This document shows, in pieces, positions 1-11,400 of a DNA stretch of 64,000 nucleotides. Location: positions 161,029 to 225,028 of the forward strand of contig CAAAJI010000005.1 in NCBI GenBank assembly GCA_900642245.1, written 5' to 3'. The DNA comes from Fragilaria radians. Lineage: Eukaryota; Bacillariophyta; Fragilariophyceae; Fragilariales; Fragilariaceae. The position numbers were made by a program, and so were the translations under genes. Positions within the stretch are counted from its first letter, which is position 1, and every line of letters begins with the position of its first letter. The notes beneath the pieces were generated by a model. It did no database searches. It had not been told where the DNA came from and saw only the letters and a program-made list of their open reading frames with translations.

Positions 1-377
1 CCCCCCTAAATATGCCAGAATTACTGGTGCTAAACTGCTTCTTCATTGCAAACCCATGCAATCAATTATTACAATCTTATGTCTTTGTCCTCTTCCCTTC
101 ACGATTGATAGAAGGAGGAAGACCTAAAACTCCTGTCCGGACCGTCGTTTGAATCCAGGGATCACTTGGAACCTTGTCCCCGTCAACACCATTGAAACAC
201 GCTATATCGCTCAGGACCCGTCTAACTCTTTAACTCTAACATGTGGGAGTTGTAAAGAAGCAAGGAAAAGGAATTATACACTCGCTGATATTCAAAATGA
301 AGCTCATGTTGCCACAAGAGTAAAAAGAACACTATTTGATATGATCTAAGGATTTAAAAAACCTCAAGAAATTAATT
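1..377. other. intergenic, no gene seen
   Basis: An open stretch on the + strand at 149-349 has no ATG start and resembles nothing I know. It lies just past the 3' end of the eIF3m gene. I see no RNA gene or repeat here apart from a short C-run at the very start of the window. Confidence 0.5.
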
Positions 378-1617
378 TCAATTATTAGCTGAAGAAATGT
401 CTGCTTGCTTGAGTGCATCTATAATCGATTGCACATGGTCCCTCCAACTTTGTAACTGTGTTTGCAATGCTTTCCATTGCTTTAGATCAAAATTTCGCAC
501 AACACTGCGCTCGACCATGATTCTCTTGTGCATTTGATCCATTTTAGCTGAGATAAGGCCAGAAGATACAGCCTGGATGACCCAGGATTCAACTTCTGTT
601 GGGATCACATCCAAGGTTTGGGCTACCATTTCGTATGGGACTTCCTCCATTTCGGCGGTTAAGGAGCAAAGACTCAAAATTCGCATATGACGAGTACAGC
701 AATCATCTTCTAGACCGTACTTTGATAAGACGGCCTCTTTGTTGGGAAAGTTACGGTAGTCTTGCAGCTTACCTTCCTGAAACACCTTCAAAAGACCATG
801 CAAGTCTTTTGCGTCATTACTCGCAAGAGCTTGAATGGCAGGGGTTTCGAGCATACTTCTCTGCTCATGGAATAATGTGATAGGGTCACGAATGGCACCG
901 ACTGCAGCCTCAATGGCGGCTTCCAGGCTAGCTTGATCTAAAGATGACTAAATTGAATTGGAATCATTATGAGAAAAACAGATGAAGACAATGCTCCAAG
1001 GAGTCTAAGGGATAAAATGGGAAAGAGAACACCTATGAACTTACCTCATCATATGTTTGGAGAAGTAGAAGAGTGAATCTTTGTTTTCGAGATTCATCTT
1101 TTTGGGCAATGGCCTTGTACAATGGTCTACGTTCTTCCTGCCCCAACGACCACCCGTCCAAAAGCAGCTCAATGTCACTGATCACTTCGCTTAAGCGACC
1201 TTCTAAATTCGGTGCTAGACATATGATTCTAATCAAGATTGAGCACTTTTCAGATGGCTTAGATCTTAGATTGTACAATGCAGAGAGGAGACGAATTTGT
1301 TGTTTCGAGTCTGTCACTTGTGTTTCAACCGCGTGCAATAAGGCTTCGGCGAGCTGTTTCTCCTTATCTTGATCAGGGACACGTTCCAATAAAGCTACAA
1401 GAAGAGAAAAGGCAGCACTTTCATCTTCACTGTTCAAGAGTTCATTCATAGCTCCAGGATCAGATATGATAACCTTGAGTAGTCCGGCAGCATCTCCATT
1501 TACGAGGCATTCATCACACTCAGGCGCAAAACTGGGCCGACCGCTTGAAGAAAGAAGTCCTACCAAGCGACTTTCCGCATCTTCAGCTACGTTCACCAAT
1601 GTAGACGACGATGACAT
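378..1617 (-). CDS. EIF3M: Translation initiation factor eIF3 subunit M (PCI domain)
   Basis: Two exons on the minus strand, 1045-1617 and 378-947, with a 97-bp GT-AG intron (donor GTAAG read from 1044). They give a protein of about 380 residues, the usual eIF3m length. The N-terminal two thirds are helical repeats. The C-terminal part is a PCI/winged-helix region, with segments such as EVESWVIQAVSSGLISAKMDQ and a Trp-rich tail (LKQWKALQTQLQSWRDHV) that correspond to the human eIF3m C-terminus (from knowledge of the family). eIF3m is a core subunit of eukaryotic initiation factor 3, which binds the 40S ribosome in the cytosol. The ATG at 1617 is the first in the frame; the stop is TGA at 378-380. 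Exon 2 opens directly after TTTAG and keeps the frame (phase 0). No targeting sequence is seen. A CSN7-type PCI protein is the main alternative but fits less well. Confidence 0.93.
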
Positions 1618-2118
1618 GATTCTAATTCAAGAGCAATTTTCCTATTTTTTTTCTCTAGGAAAAGTTGTACACCATCCATCGGTTTCTTCACGGCTTGAAG
1701 TAACCCCGGTCTGTCCTTCTACTTTTGTTGTCAGGCGTTATGCTTACCCTTAAACAGAAAGGAGAGGAATTCTTTAGATGACACTACTAGAGTTAGCGCT
1801 ATAGCAATGCCCAATTACAAATCTCGTCGTCCCTTTCACCTCATTCCTTAAATCCCAAAAGGCATAGAAAATCTTTCCTTCTAAGAACAAAAGCCTCCAT
1901 CCCCAAGCTACAAGTAGTCAGGTGAAAAATAGATTATGATCAAATCCATGGAAACAGATGTTTACACCTACTTCAATGCAATCGGTACGATGCTGTGTTC
2001 TAGAATAAGCTAATAGAATTCTGGATTTACAAGATTTTCTAATGTTCCTTGTTATTAACGATAGCAAGCTGCAAGAATATGATACATAAGTTAATCTGGT
2101 GGATCAATGAAGGAGTGA
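1618..2118. other. intergenic, upstream of eIF3m
   Basis: About 500 bp holding the presumed promoter and 5' UTR of the minus-strand eIF3m gene. No coding signal, RNA gene or clear repeat was seen. Confidence 0.5.
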
Positions 2119-2541
2119 TTACTGTGGATGAAGACTACAGCATGCAGGAACTTGAAGGAAGGGAATGCTATCTGTATAGCCACTGTAATCTACCTTGACT
2201 GATTGATCACCTATATTTCGTAGAAAGAACTTATCTGTTTTGATCGTCAATGGCACGCCGTAAAGTCGTGACTTGAATAAACCCCAAACTGTTTTCTTTA
2301 TCTCTAATTCTCTTACAGCGTGTTTAGGTATAGATTTTAGCTTTATTTTATTATCATCTTCTCTCGACGATGTGATATAGAATTTAGGTTGAATAAATAT
2401 TCCTCTTAAATTAATATTCTCTATTTTCCAATCACCTAATCGGTCTGATGTATTACCTATACTTTTAATTAATGTGCTAAAGGCTGTAATGCTCATGGAT
2501 ACTCTATCCAATATACATGTTTTGTAATGGGGCAATTTCAA
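2119..2541 (-). pseudogene. Fragment resembling the C-terminal part of a protein-primed family B DNA polymerase
   Basis: A 140-residue open frame on the minus strand without an ATG at its head (it opens at TTG after an in-frame TAA), so it is a fragment. The order of motifs recalls the region after the catalytic DTDS motif in protein-primed B-family polymerases of linear plasmids: LGDWKIEN, then GIFIQPKFYI, then KLKSIPKHA, then a Phe-Lys-rich stretch and FFLRN...SVKVD. In those enzymes the series is roughly LGKxKxE, then a (F/I)xxPKxYx block, then KxKGx. The place where DTDS would fall reads D-R-V-S-M, so a catalytic aspartate appears lost. This is my recollection of motif spacing, not an alignment, and an unrelated hypothetical protein remains possible. 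It sits between eIF3m and a copia remnant on the same strand. Confidence 0.35.
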
Positions 2542-2589
2542 GGACTTATCCCTATCTTATTTTGTCATATCTAGAGAAACTACCGTAGA

Positions 2590-3150
2590 TGATCCAGATC
2601 AATCTTGGATATAGAGCTTAAAATTGTGTTGACTTGCTCATTGGTTATATTTTTATAAAACCTGTTTGCAACTTGATAGAGAACGCTGATGGATTTCAAC
2701 GAGTATCAATTTGTATCATCAATACTGCTTTTTGAATCAACTTCTTCAAAGGTAGGTATACTGCGTTTGAAATGAAGCATACAAAGTGCAAGTTCTAACC
2801 GGTACTAGGACTGATTCATCATCATCTTGTATCACCATCTGTTGAGTCCCTCCATGTCTATGGCAGGTTGAATCAATTTTTGCTCCAAATTCCGTTAACT
2901 GGAATTCTATAGCAGTGAATGATTTGCTGTATGATTGTATATACCTTCATGTACAACCTATAAAGTGGATAATCCATCTGAAAGGTCCACTGCAGTAGCA
3001 CTGACTATTGGAAGATTCCTTTTCACCGCAGTCTCACCAAAACTAACTATATTTGCCCTTCTTGAATTATAAGTAGAAAAGACTTCTCATCTTTTTCCTA
3101 AAGCACAAGTATCTGCACCACCATCTAAAATGCTGATGAGATATCCTTCT
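2590..3150 (-). mobile_element. Degenerate Ty1/copia retrotransposon: protease to integrase-side segment
   Basis: Read on the minus strand, an aspartic-protease-like motif (Leu-Asp-Gly-Gly-Ala-Asp-Thr-Cys) falls at about 3105-3128. In the same frame it is followed by RRANIVSFGETAVKRNLPIV, AVDLSDG, VVHEGIYN, NHSLL and, after a frame change, HRHGGTQQMV and LELALCMLHFKRSIPTFEE. This series is typical of copia polyproteins in diatom genomes. Several in-frame stops (TGA just after the protease motif, and TAGs further on) and at least one frame change show it is dead. The element ends abruptly near 2590. The gag side should lie at higher coordinates but cannot be recognised with certainty. Confidence 0.7.
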
Positions 3151-5339
3151 GGTAGGACAAGTAGGTGCATGCATGTAACACCGATGTTTGCATGAGTACT
3201 ACGATCTGTAAACAAATAGTCATATTCTATTTCATGTTCAGATTTGTGTAGATTAGGGCTTTTGACATCTTCAAGAAAGTCATCAACAAAACTGTATATC
3301 TGATATGCGCCTTCTTAAACTGCTTACCCCCCTTTTTCTGCATATATAATTCTTGCATACTGATTAAGTATGTTAAGTACTTTTTCACCTTTATCAGATA
3401 CGTCAACAACATTCTTGTTATTTGGAGCTACGAAATTCTTTGTCTTGTCACCCCCTTTGCTTCTGACGCGTCTCTCAATTAATAATCATTTCTTAGCCTC
3501 TAAGTAAAGAGTCATCCAAATCTCGGGTGGCACTTGTGCAATGTACAAACCATTGCAGTCTTGGAAGGTGGCAAATTGACTAAATCACCAGCTAAATTAT
3601 CTGGATCTTGCATCTGCAATTCATTGGTCAATACCTGGACATTATTGTTGGTAACCTTTTTAGTAATTCCACAAGTTTGGCTGACACTATGTATTTTGCC
3701 TAGAGCTTTTTCCTCTATTCAGTTGTGTGGCCTGAGGAAGTTACATGTCTCTATGAATGAATCCCACTCACCAATTATTCAAAAACTGTATCAACCAGCC
3801 CACTGTTTTGAGCATTCTGAACAACATGGCGTTTCTTAATATCATCATAATTCCAAGTTCGAGAAGAAAAAGTTCCGTGGAGGCTTCTTCATAGTCTTGA
3901 ATCCATTTAATCAAGCCACCTGTTTATTCCTATGAAACATAGTATTCATGACATTATATAGCCTTTAATCCTAAATTTTTGCTGTCATCAGTTTCATATG
4001 GCATTGTTAATTGGCAACATGACATCATACCATCTTGTTTGGCCCTGTCTGTGACATACAGCACTTTGACATGCACTTGGCAATGTACCGTATACTGTAC
4101 GTGTGTATTTCTTAAACTGGGATGCTGATGGTGCTTCATCTAAGAAATCAATGTAGCATTCTGTACTCTTGTCAAAATTCCTGGAAATCCAAATTATAAA
4201 ATAGCTTGCGCCAATTTGTCCGTGATGTCCTTCAACTCTCTTCCTAGATCCTGCAAACCGATCTAGCTTGCTACAAGAGCTCTGTATTTCATCATTTTCA
4301 TTAAAGGGCTAGGATATTCTACTTCTTGAAAATCGTATTCCGCTAAGTAATATTACTTCCTTTACACATTTGCTTAGTTTTATTACGGTATTCATCGACA
4401 ATGCATGATTGAACTTCTTAGGGTTAAAACTGTATACCTTAGATTTCCTTGATCCTTTTGATGACTTACTGTCTTGTGACAAAACACTTGGTGCAGATAT
4501 TTTGATGACACATGAAATGTCAGATCTAATACTAAATGTTGATCCGACATACAATCTTCTGAAAAGTCTAAGAAATTCTTTTTTATTTGCCAATAACATG
4601 CTACATAAATACGTTTCGAAATTAGCATACATTTATCATCTAAAAGAAACGTCTCTTCTTGAAATAAAGAGAGAATTGGTTGGTCATGTAGTTCCTCATC
4701 ATCGTTTTATCCTGTTTTTTTTTCCTGAATTAGACGCTGGAAAGACTTGCCCTGACTTAAGATTTTCATGATTGTCTCTTGGAAATCTGTATCATGCAAG
4801 TCCTTGCATGAAAACAAACTATTGACATCATTAAGATCAAGGTTTGACAATTAAATCATGTTTTTCAGGCTACCTAGACTCATAGAAATTATTGAAGCCC
4901 ATGTCTTATCATATAACTCCATTGCACTTAACAGATTTCAATGTCAGGCAATAAATCAGGAGAACCCCAAATGACGTTTTGGATGACAATTTGCTCTTCC
5001 CGCGTTCACTATCTTCATTACTCTTAATTACAGGTGGCTTTTCCTTGCATGGATTTTTCACCGTCTACAACAAAGAGCTGTCCGAGGAACGTGATGTCTT
5101 AAAAATATGGAGCATCTTGGAATCTCTAGATATGTTGAATTACTTAGAGAAACCACGGCTATTTGATCTGTTTATCCTTATTCACTCTCTTGGCTTAGCT
5201 CCAGCTACTTTTGTTTATGCCCTCAATATTTGTTGGTGTACTCATGACAAAAAGTAAGGTTGAATTCCACTGGAAGATGCCTTTGTATAAATTTATTTTC
5301 CGTAGATGTTAGCAGATTTATGACTGTGCCTTCGTTTGT
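3151..5339. other. Repeat-derived intergenic DNA, no intact gene
   Basis: This follows the 5' side of the minus-strand copia remnant, so part of it may be its decayed gag region. Short open frames occur on both strands (for example 4409-4771 and 4979-5257 on +, 4309-4632 on -), but none has a recognisable motif and they overlap each other antisense. No RNA gene was seen. Confidence 0.4.
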
Positions 5340-5500
5340 CAGATCATGCCTATTGGTAGAAGTCAATTGGAACCTGTAAGGCTAGTAGTAAAGTTGTCAA
5401 TTGAACTTGAAAATGGTAGAAGACAATTCTAGCTTGTGACACCTATAGTAAAGCAGTGTATGGAACTTGAGTTATGGAAGAAGACATGTAGCCTGAAGTA
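5340..5500 (+). repeat. Degenerate 60-bp tandem repeat, about 2.4 units
   Basis: The motif GGTAGAAGtCAATT starts at 5355 and returns as GGTAGAAGaCAATT at 5415, then as TGGAAGAAGACA near 5475. The downstream GGAACTTGA or TTGAACTTGA element also returns 60 bp later. The period is 60 bp, and 20 codons would be one repeat. It lies between oppositely oriented copia remnants. Confidence 0.5.
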
Positions 5501-5939
5501 AGGTTTTTATTGCCCTTGAACAGTTTGATGTTCTGTTGATGCTTCCAGCCAAAGTTGTAAAGCCATTGGAGAGTGTTGAAAGTAAAACCCAAACATAAAC
5601 AGTGTTAACTCTATGTCTGGACCTGATTGCCAAAAGTTATACGTATAGAACTCTAACTCCAAGTGATGTTTAGACTGGATAGAGTGAAGTCCAGCTCTTT
5701 TGATTGTGCAGCAAAGATCCCTGTGGATTCTAATGCCATCCGCTTACGTGCTTTGGTTCTGGTGTCAACTCGGCCATGGTTGCGGAGTTTCGTCCGACTT
5801 CATTGCTCGCTATCCAGCGTTTGTAGTCCGCCTTGCAACCAAATTATTCAAAAAGAAATTACACAAGTGAAAAATCTCTCTGATACGGCTTTAAAGACAT
5901 CACTATAACTCTGTTAAGGTTTTAGGTAAATTTTCTATA

Positions 5940-6870
5940 CTGTCATCAAGTACTAATGAATGATGTGAGCTTTAGAATCATGCTCATGGCGAAACCAATT
6001 TGGAGGTTGGAGGCCTCAATCATTGATGTGGAAATGGATTTGTTTAAGATTGAAGGGGAAAGAATGCATTGATATCCCGGCATGAAGACAAAGTCAAATG
6101 ATTACTTTCTCTTTAAATTGATAATCTATGGTCAAGTTTTATAGTCGTTTTAAAGAAGATTGGCTTTATGAAGAGCACACCAGATCCGTGTTTGGACAGC
6201 ATGGCATCAAAATCATTCTTTTTCTCGGGATCTATCTTGATCATTGATTGGTAATTGGAAAGGGAAACAGTATTTCAGCATCTATAGTTGGCTTTAGAGC
6301 TCGTGGATTCAATATACAGATTGAAGAAGTCCTTGCCAAAATCCTAAGTTATCACATTGTTGAAAACATTTAAATTGCAAGATTCTAGTTATTCAACCAT
6401 ATTTAGTTTATCAGTTGATTCAGAAGCCTGGAGATGAACTCAGAAATAAAAGAGAATTTTAAACTCTCCAAGAACTCCAAGAGGAGCTAATTCATTTGGA
6501 AAGACATAAGAAGTATCGCTCAAGAGTGGGAATGTTGCGTTATCTAACCAAGTTATCAACACCTGATATAAGTAATGCTATCAGCGAGTTGTTAAAGTGT
6601 ATAAATGGTGCAGCAATGGGAGATTAACTTTAAAGGTTGCGCGTTTGTACTAGACACAAAGCATTCTATTTAAAGATGCAGCCAATACTTGTAACAGTAA
6701 AAATGGAATCTGCAGGTTTCTGTGTCAGTGACTAGGCTGAAGACCCAGAGATAAGGGTTTGTGTTGACGGATTTAATGTTTAGGCTCAAAAAATCCTCTA
6801 CGTTTACTCACAATGACTTCATTGCATCAACTTAATGTCAATCAAGCTTGTTTAATTGCAGCTAAATTAA
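5940..6870 (+). mobile_element. Degenerate Ty1/copia reverse transcriptase and RNase H
   Basis: Piecewise + strand translation gives a reverse-transcriptase core near 5960-6060 (AKPIWRLEASIIDVEMDLFK), an IIYGL motif near 6125, and then near 6510-6600 YRSRVGMLRYLTKLSTPDIS followed by NAISELLKCINGA. This matches the copia connection and RNase H block, which commonly reads YRSxVGMLxYLxKxSRPDIxNAxREL. An RNase H-like stretch (AEDPEIRVCVDGF) follows near 6740. Many stops and frame changes are present. It points in the opposite direction to the protease fragment at 3.1 kb, so the two are separate copies or the product of an inversion. Confidence 0.7.
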
Positions 6871-7314
6871 TGTGAGTCTTGATCAATTCAGGGAGTAATC
6901 ACATCAAAGTAGAATAAACTTTTAATTTTAGCCACATATTTACTAAGAAACAAACTTTTGAAAAGCAAGAATTTAAATGAAGAAGTACTGATATTGTCGC
7001 AGGATTCAAGGATGATATCGCAAGCAACGTTCCACATTCCTAGGCTTTGTCTTGATGTAATAATAGCAGATTTCCTATGGGTGAATCAAAGACCTATATC
7101 CATGTTGTGTTTGTGCCAGTTTTCCTTTCACGCATATAAACTTTTATGACTATATATTTCGCATCTTTTGACATAAAATAATTTAAAAAGATTGAGCGTT
7201 TCATTTTTTTTCAATGTTAGATGTTAGGGGTTAATGCGTTTTAACTCTTCGAAGCAAAATCCGCCGCATTTCATAAGTGAAATATACATCATTTATGTTG
7301 TAGAGCTGAAAATC
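6871..7314. other. 3' flank of copia remnant and SET gene
   Basis: Between the RNase H remnant and the stop codon of the SET gene. It may hold the rest of the retrotransposon and one LTR, but I could not fix any boundary. A short open frame at 6958-7149 (+) has no recognisable motif. Confidence 0.35.
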
Positions 7315-9292
7315 TTAAAAAAATGGATTGCTTTCAACATTCAAGCAAGCATGTTCTTCTTGACAATCAAAAGAAGACTCATTTTTGGATAAATGCATTT
7401 TCTCGGTCTTCCGTTGTTCTTCAGGAAAATCAGGTGTCCTCAAATTCTTCCATACATCAGGGAAGAGAGAGTTCGGTATGCCAATGTCATGGCGAAAAGC
7501 GTTTGGTTGAAACATATCGGTGGAGTATGCAACATCAAAAAATCGCAACGAGTCCCTCGGAACGCTTTTAATTTTCTGTCTCCTGTATTTACTTCGGTAA
7601 ACAAGTACATCATACCATGATATTCCATCTGTATCTACTCTGCGATCCAGCACTTCGATATCAACATACTCATTCATACTTCTTCCTTCCGTGGCAAGAT
7701 ACTTAGCAATGGTGCCATTTTCCCAATGGCTTAACCATCCGCTCCTAGCAAATGCGAGGCAGAAGTAAAGCTTCACACCAGAAGGATAAGGATCAATCGA
7801 TTGTTCCTTTTCGGTCTTGACTTCCTTCATTTCCATGTTAAATTGCTCCGCAGATTTATAGTGCTCATCCATGGGATTTGAAATCCAGCTTCTCAGATGA
7901 TGTTTCCATGCATTTTCCCAATCGTCTCCATAGTCAAGAAAAATCTCTTCTCCTGCATTGATATCCCGAATAGCGATGATATTCATGGATAACCCAGCCC
8001 TATATTCCTTGCTAAGTTCATCTATTGATTTCTCCAACCACGATGGAGATTGGATTGATTTTCGTGGATCTGCCCACTCCAGTCGGACATTGGCTAGCGT
8101 CTGGTTATGGTTGATATAGCTCGAGAGTGTTCCGTACGGACAAAGTAACAACGTTGATTCACGGTGGCCCATACAATAGTTTTCTAAAATTTGTGTGTGA
8201 ATGGTTTGATTACGAGTTCCCCGCTCTTTGACAAAGCTTGAAATTTGAAACATGTCTAGTACCTCACGATATGGTATATGTATGAGAGGAAGCGATATTA
8301 CCGTATCACCTGGCAGGAAAGATTTTCGCCCAAAAGCCCCATGCCCAGCTTGGGATAACGTAGAAATACCGGCAGTGATCCAGTCACCACATTCACCGTT
8401 TTGTTCCAGCCAATCGATTGTCACAGAGTGCTGTTTACGCTTGAGTGACCGGAGTGAATAATTTGCAGCGATTCGCACATCCTCCCATTTTTTCGGGATT
8501 GCAGACAATACTCTTGACGTGTCATCCCATGGATTTTTCCATACAAAGGACTCCCAAAGCTCTTCAAGAACACTGCTCTTGACTAGATTTATAGATATTT
8601 TTTTCTCAGCACTGATAAATTTCGAAATCAGTCTGTCTGCTCTTTTCAAATCACCCTTGAGGGGAACTAAGGCCATTAATTCATTCCTAGTTTTAAACCA
8701 TGCATTCCCGTCTTGTATGTTAAGATAAGAGAATTAGTTTCAATGCTAACAGTAAGATACATCGGGGATAAAACTCACATGATGCAAATAGTTCATCACC
8801 TGCATGGACATCTTCTTTGGATATTGCCGTTCTATTCCAATACGGAGAAAAGGCTCCCGCACCGGGATTGTTCCAACGATGAAGTGAAGAATGTAAAGAT
8901 GGATCTTGGGATGGAGTTACTTCCTCGACATTGATGAGATCCATGTAGCAGTTAATCGCTGCACCGAAACCTGGAGATGCTATAACCAGCTCATCGGAGT
9001 AACCTTCGAGGGAGATGTCGAGAGTTTCACCGTCCCATGTGTATTCATCCCAAAGAAATATGAAGTCGTTGCCTTGATGTAGGTCCATATCGACAAGAGG
9101 AACGACAACGTCTCCGATGGGTAACAACTTTTTGCCTTTTTGGAAATCTCTACCTGCAAACATTCCTAATCCAGCACCTGGAATAGTTGATTTTGCTAGC
9201 CATATGCCGCAAACGGGTGTTTCGTATTCATGAAAATGAACACTCCAAGACAGTTGCATGAAGGAAATCAAAATTATAGTTTTCTCAAGCAT
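7315..9292 (-). CDS. Tandem SET-domain protein with N-terminal signal peptide
   Basis: Two exons, 8779-9292 and 7315-8711, separated by a 67-bp intron (donor GTGAGT); together 636 residues. Joining them restores a SET C-terminal motif across the junction (GDELFASYGNAWFKTRNEL). Residues 1-20 are a hydrophobic signal-like leader. The first SET-like unit (about 25-185) starts with GAGLGMFAGRDFQKG. In it the usual Asn-His of the SET pseudoknot is replaced by AINCYMD. A second unit (about 285-435) has GHGAFGRKSFLPGD, YINHNQTLANVRLEW with the canonical Asn-His, and GEEIFLDYGDDW. The C-terminal 150 residues include an NAFRHDIGIP segment that I have seen in diatom SET proteins but cannot assign. SET proteins are usually lysine methyltransferases; the secretory leader and the altered first motif make the substrate unclear. 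No partner genes are nearby. Confidence 0.8.
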
Positions 9293-11099
9293 TTTAACAT
9301 GACAGTTTCAATAACGAATTGCCAAAAGCTATTTAATTGTTCACTGTAATCTAATTTCCTTTCTATATCGAACAACTCTTTACTTTGAAAATGAAAAGTG
9401 AATTCAGAAAAACCAAGGGATTCGATTGTTTTGATTTAACAGTTGGCACGCGTCCAAAGTCAACGGAGGGATTTGCTTTATGAAACCACATAATTTGGCG
9501 ATATCTCAATTGGAATACCGCGCTTTTTGCTTTATTTGATTTTTTGACGAAGTAATTTTCGAATCCGATTATTGTGTGTATCATTGCACCTGGCACACAA
9601 CTGAAATTCCCTTGCACACTGTCCCGTCCCCTAATGTTCATGAAGATTCTCAAGCTTGTTGGGATTATTTAACGGCAAGAACACACGAAATACGCAAGCA
9701 TTTTTGGAGAGTCTTTCAATGTAAAGACTGCATCAGTGACTTACCCACATTTATTCAACATATACCAATCAATGATTGTGCATTTTCCTTAATAAAGTTT
9801 CAAGATGAACGTTATCACTCCATTTATTTTCATCATTATAATCTATAGTCATCATGATGCTGATTCTGTTGTCTACTGTTTTTTTGTTGGAAAGTCAAAC
9901 GTTTCAGAGTCAAATCTGTTGTCAAAATCTCATAGTACTGCTGGTGGAAAGAAATTGCTTTTCTATTTACTTATCTCTGCTTATTCTTTCTTGCATGCTA
10001 GCTTAAAAATTGAGTCGCATAAAGCATTTGTTAAAATTTTAGTCATCCGTTTAAAATTGCAGCAATATTACTAATTTTTATCATTAGACATTTGTTTCTT
10101 CTTGGCATCAAATGAATCGAATTCTTGAGTTTTTTGACGTCTACATTATCCTCAAAAAGCAGTCATTTTGTTCCGTCAGATAAATGCCATTTAGCCAATT
10201 TTAAATCGACCTTTAAGTTATGCAATAGGGCAATTACAGAAATAAAGCAACTTTTCTCGATTCTTACAGAAATAATAGGTCATACTCCAACATAAGCTAA
10301 TTCCAATTAAATTCTACTATGGTTCGACAATCACATGCTCACGATTCCACGCAGCAATTAAGCCTTCCTTAGCTTTTGCATGGAAAGTGAGTTCCGATTT
10401 TCTACATTTTACATCGAAAACGATATTCCAGTCTAGAACTATTTGGTCCAACAATGGAATTGGGGTGGAGCATGGTATAGGAATATAATTGATCTTGCAT
10501 CAAAGTCCTAGTGATTTTCATTTCTTGGCGAAAATGTGGAACGCAATATAAAGATTGCATCATGTTTATCTAATTCTAAAAACTTTGGTTTTGTTGTTTT
10601 TACCTTATTTACAAGTCTATGAGTAATATTAAGTCTGCGAATACATTAATGGGCTAAGAGATATATTTTTTCCGGGTATCGGAGACGTGCCGTATCATTA
10701 ATATAAGTATAAGTAAATATGAAGAATAAGGATATTCTATGCATATAAATATCTATTCACAGAAGTTACAAGTTAACTGTCCTTTTCATTTCCCCCACAA
10801 GTTTGAATGATAATAAATAATACCTTATCATGCAAACATAGCGATGACAAAATATTGCTTGTAAATGAAAATATGTATAATGCTTTCCAGGACCGTCAAA
10901 TTAGACGAAAAATTAACGTAATTCAAATCATGTCACAAACCAACTCTTCAAAAGAGTTGAAAACCCTATCCAACTTGCCATAAGAATTAAGGATACAAGA
11001 GGATACAAGGTCCACTTCAACTCTTAACAAGATTATCTCTTCACAAGAGTTGAAGACATAAGAGGATACAAGATCTAGTCATAGCAGATTCTAAATTTG
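9293..11099. other. Long intergenic region, AT-rich
   Basis: It holds the presumed promoter of the minus-strand SET gene. Short frames at 9576-9848 and 9805-10074 (+) overlap each other in different frames and look random. Near 10941-10960 there is a perfect 8-bp inverted repeat (CAACTCTT/AAGAGTTG), and GAGGATACAAG occurs twice between 10998 and 11075. No gene can be supported. Confidence 0.4.
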
Positions 11100-11400
11100 A
11101 TCATAATTTCACATTGTGTCTTTTCACTTGCCAAAGCCATGGGGGAGGTCAGCAGATGGCGATAAAAGATGAAAGTGAATTGCCTTCAGTGCCCTTAGAC
11201 CTTGTAGGCTGTATGGTTCATTTTAATCACATTCTACCTAAGCCTGAAGAACATAGTATTTGATGTCAACTATGACCTTAGGCATAAATCACAACTAGTT
11301 GCAGGTGAAAACAGGACAAAGAGTAAAAAGAGGTATGTAAATATATTCATATTGTTAATGCATGGATGCACAATAGTATGGAAGAATGCTAAAAGAAAGA
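11100..11400 (+). mobile_element. Degenerate Ty1/copia fragment with large internal deletion
   Basis: The + strand translation reads QSHGGGQQMAIKDESELPSV, then PLDLVGCMVHFNHILPKPEE, which is the same copia block as at 2.7-2.9 kb. It is followed within about 20 bp, after a frame change, by FDVNYDLRHKSQLVAGENRT. The latter is the start of the copia reverse transcriptase (usual form FDVKxDxRHKARLVAGG). The integrase that should lie between them is missing, so an internal deletion has fused two distant parts. Confidence 0.65.

Noticed and set aside
9576..10074. Two overlapping + frames after the SET gene
   Set aside because: Different frames, no ATG-led conserved block, AT-rich composition; probably random.
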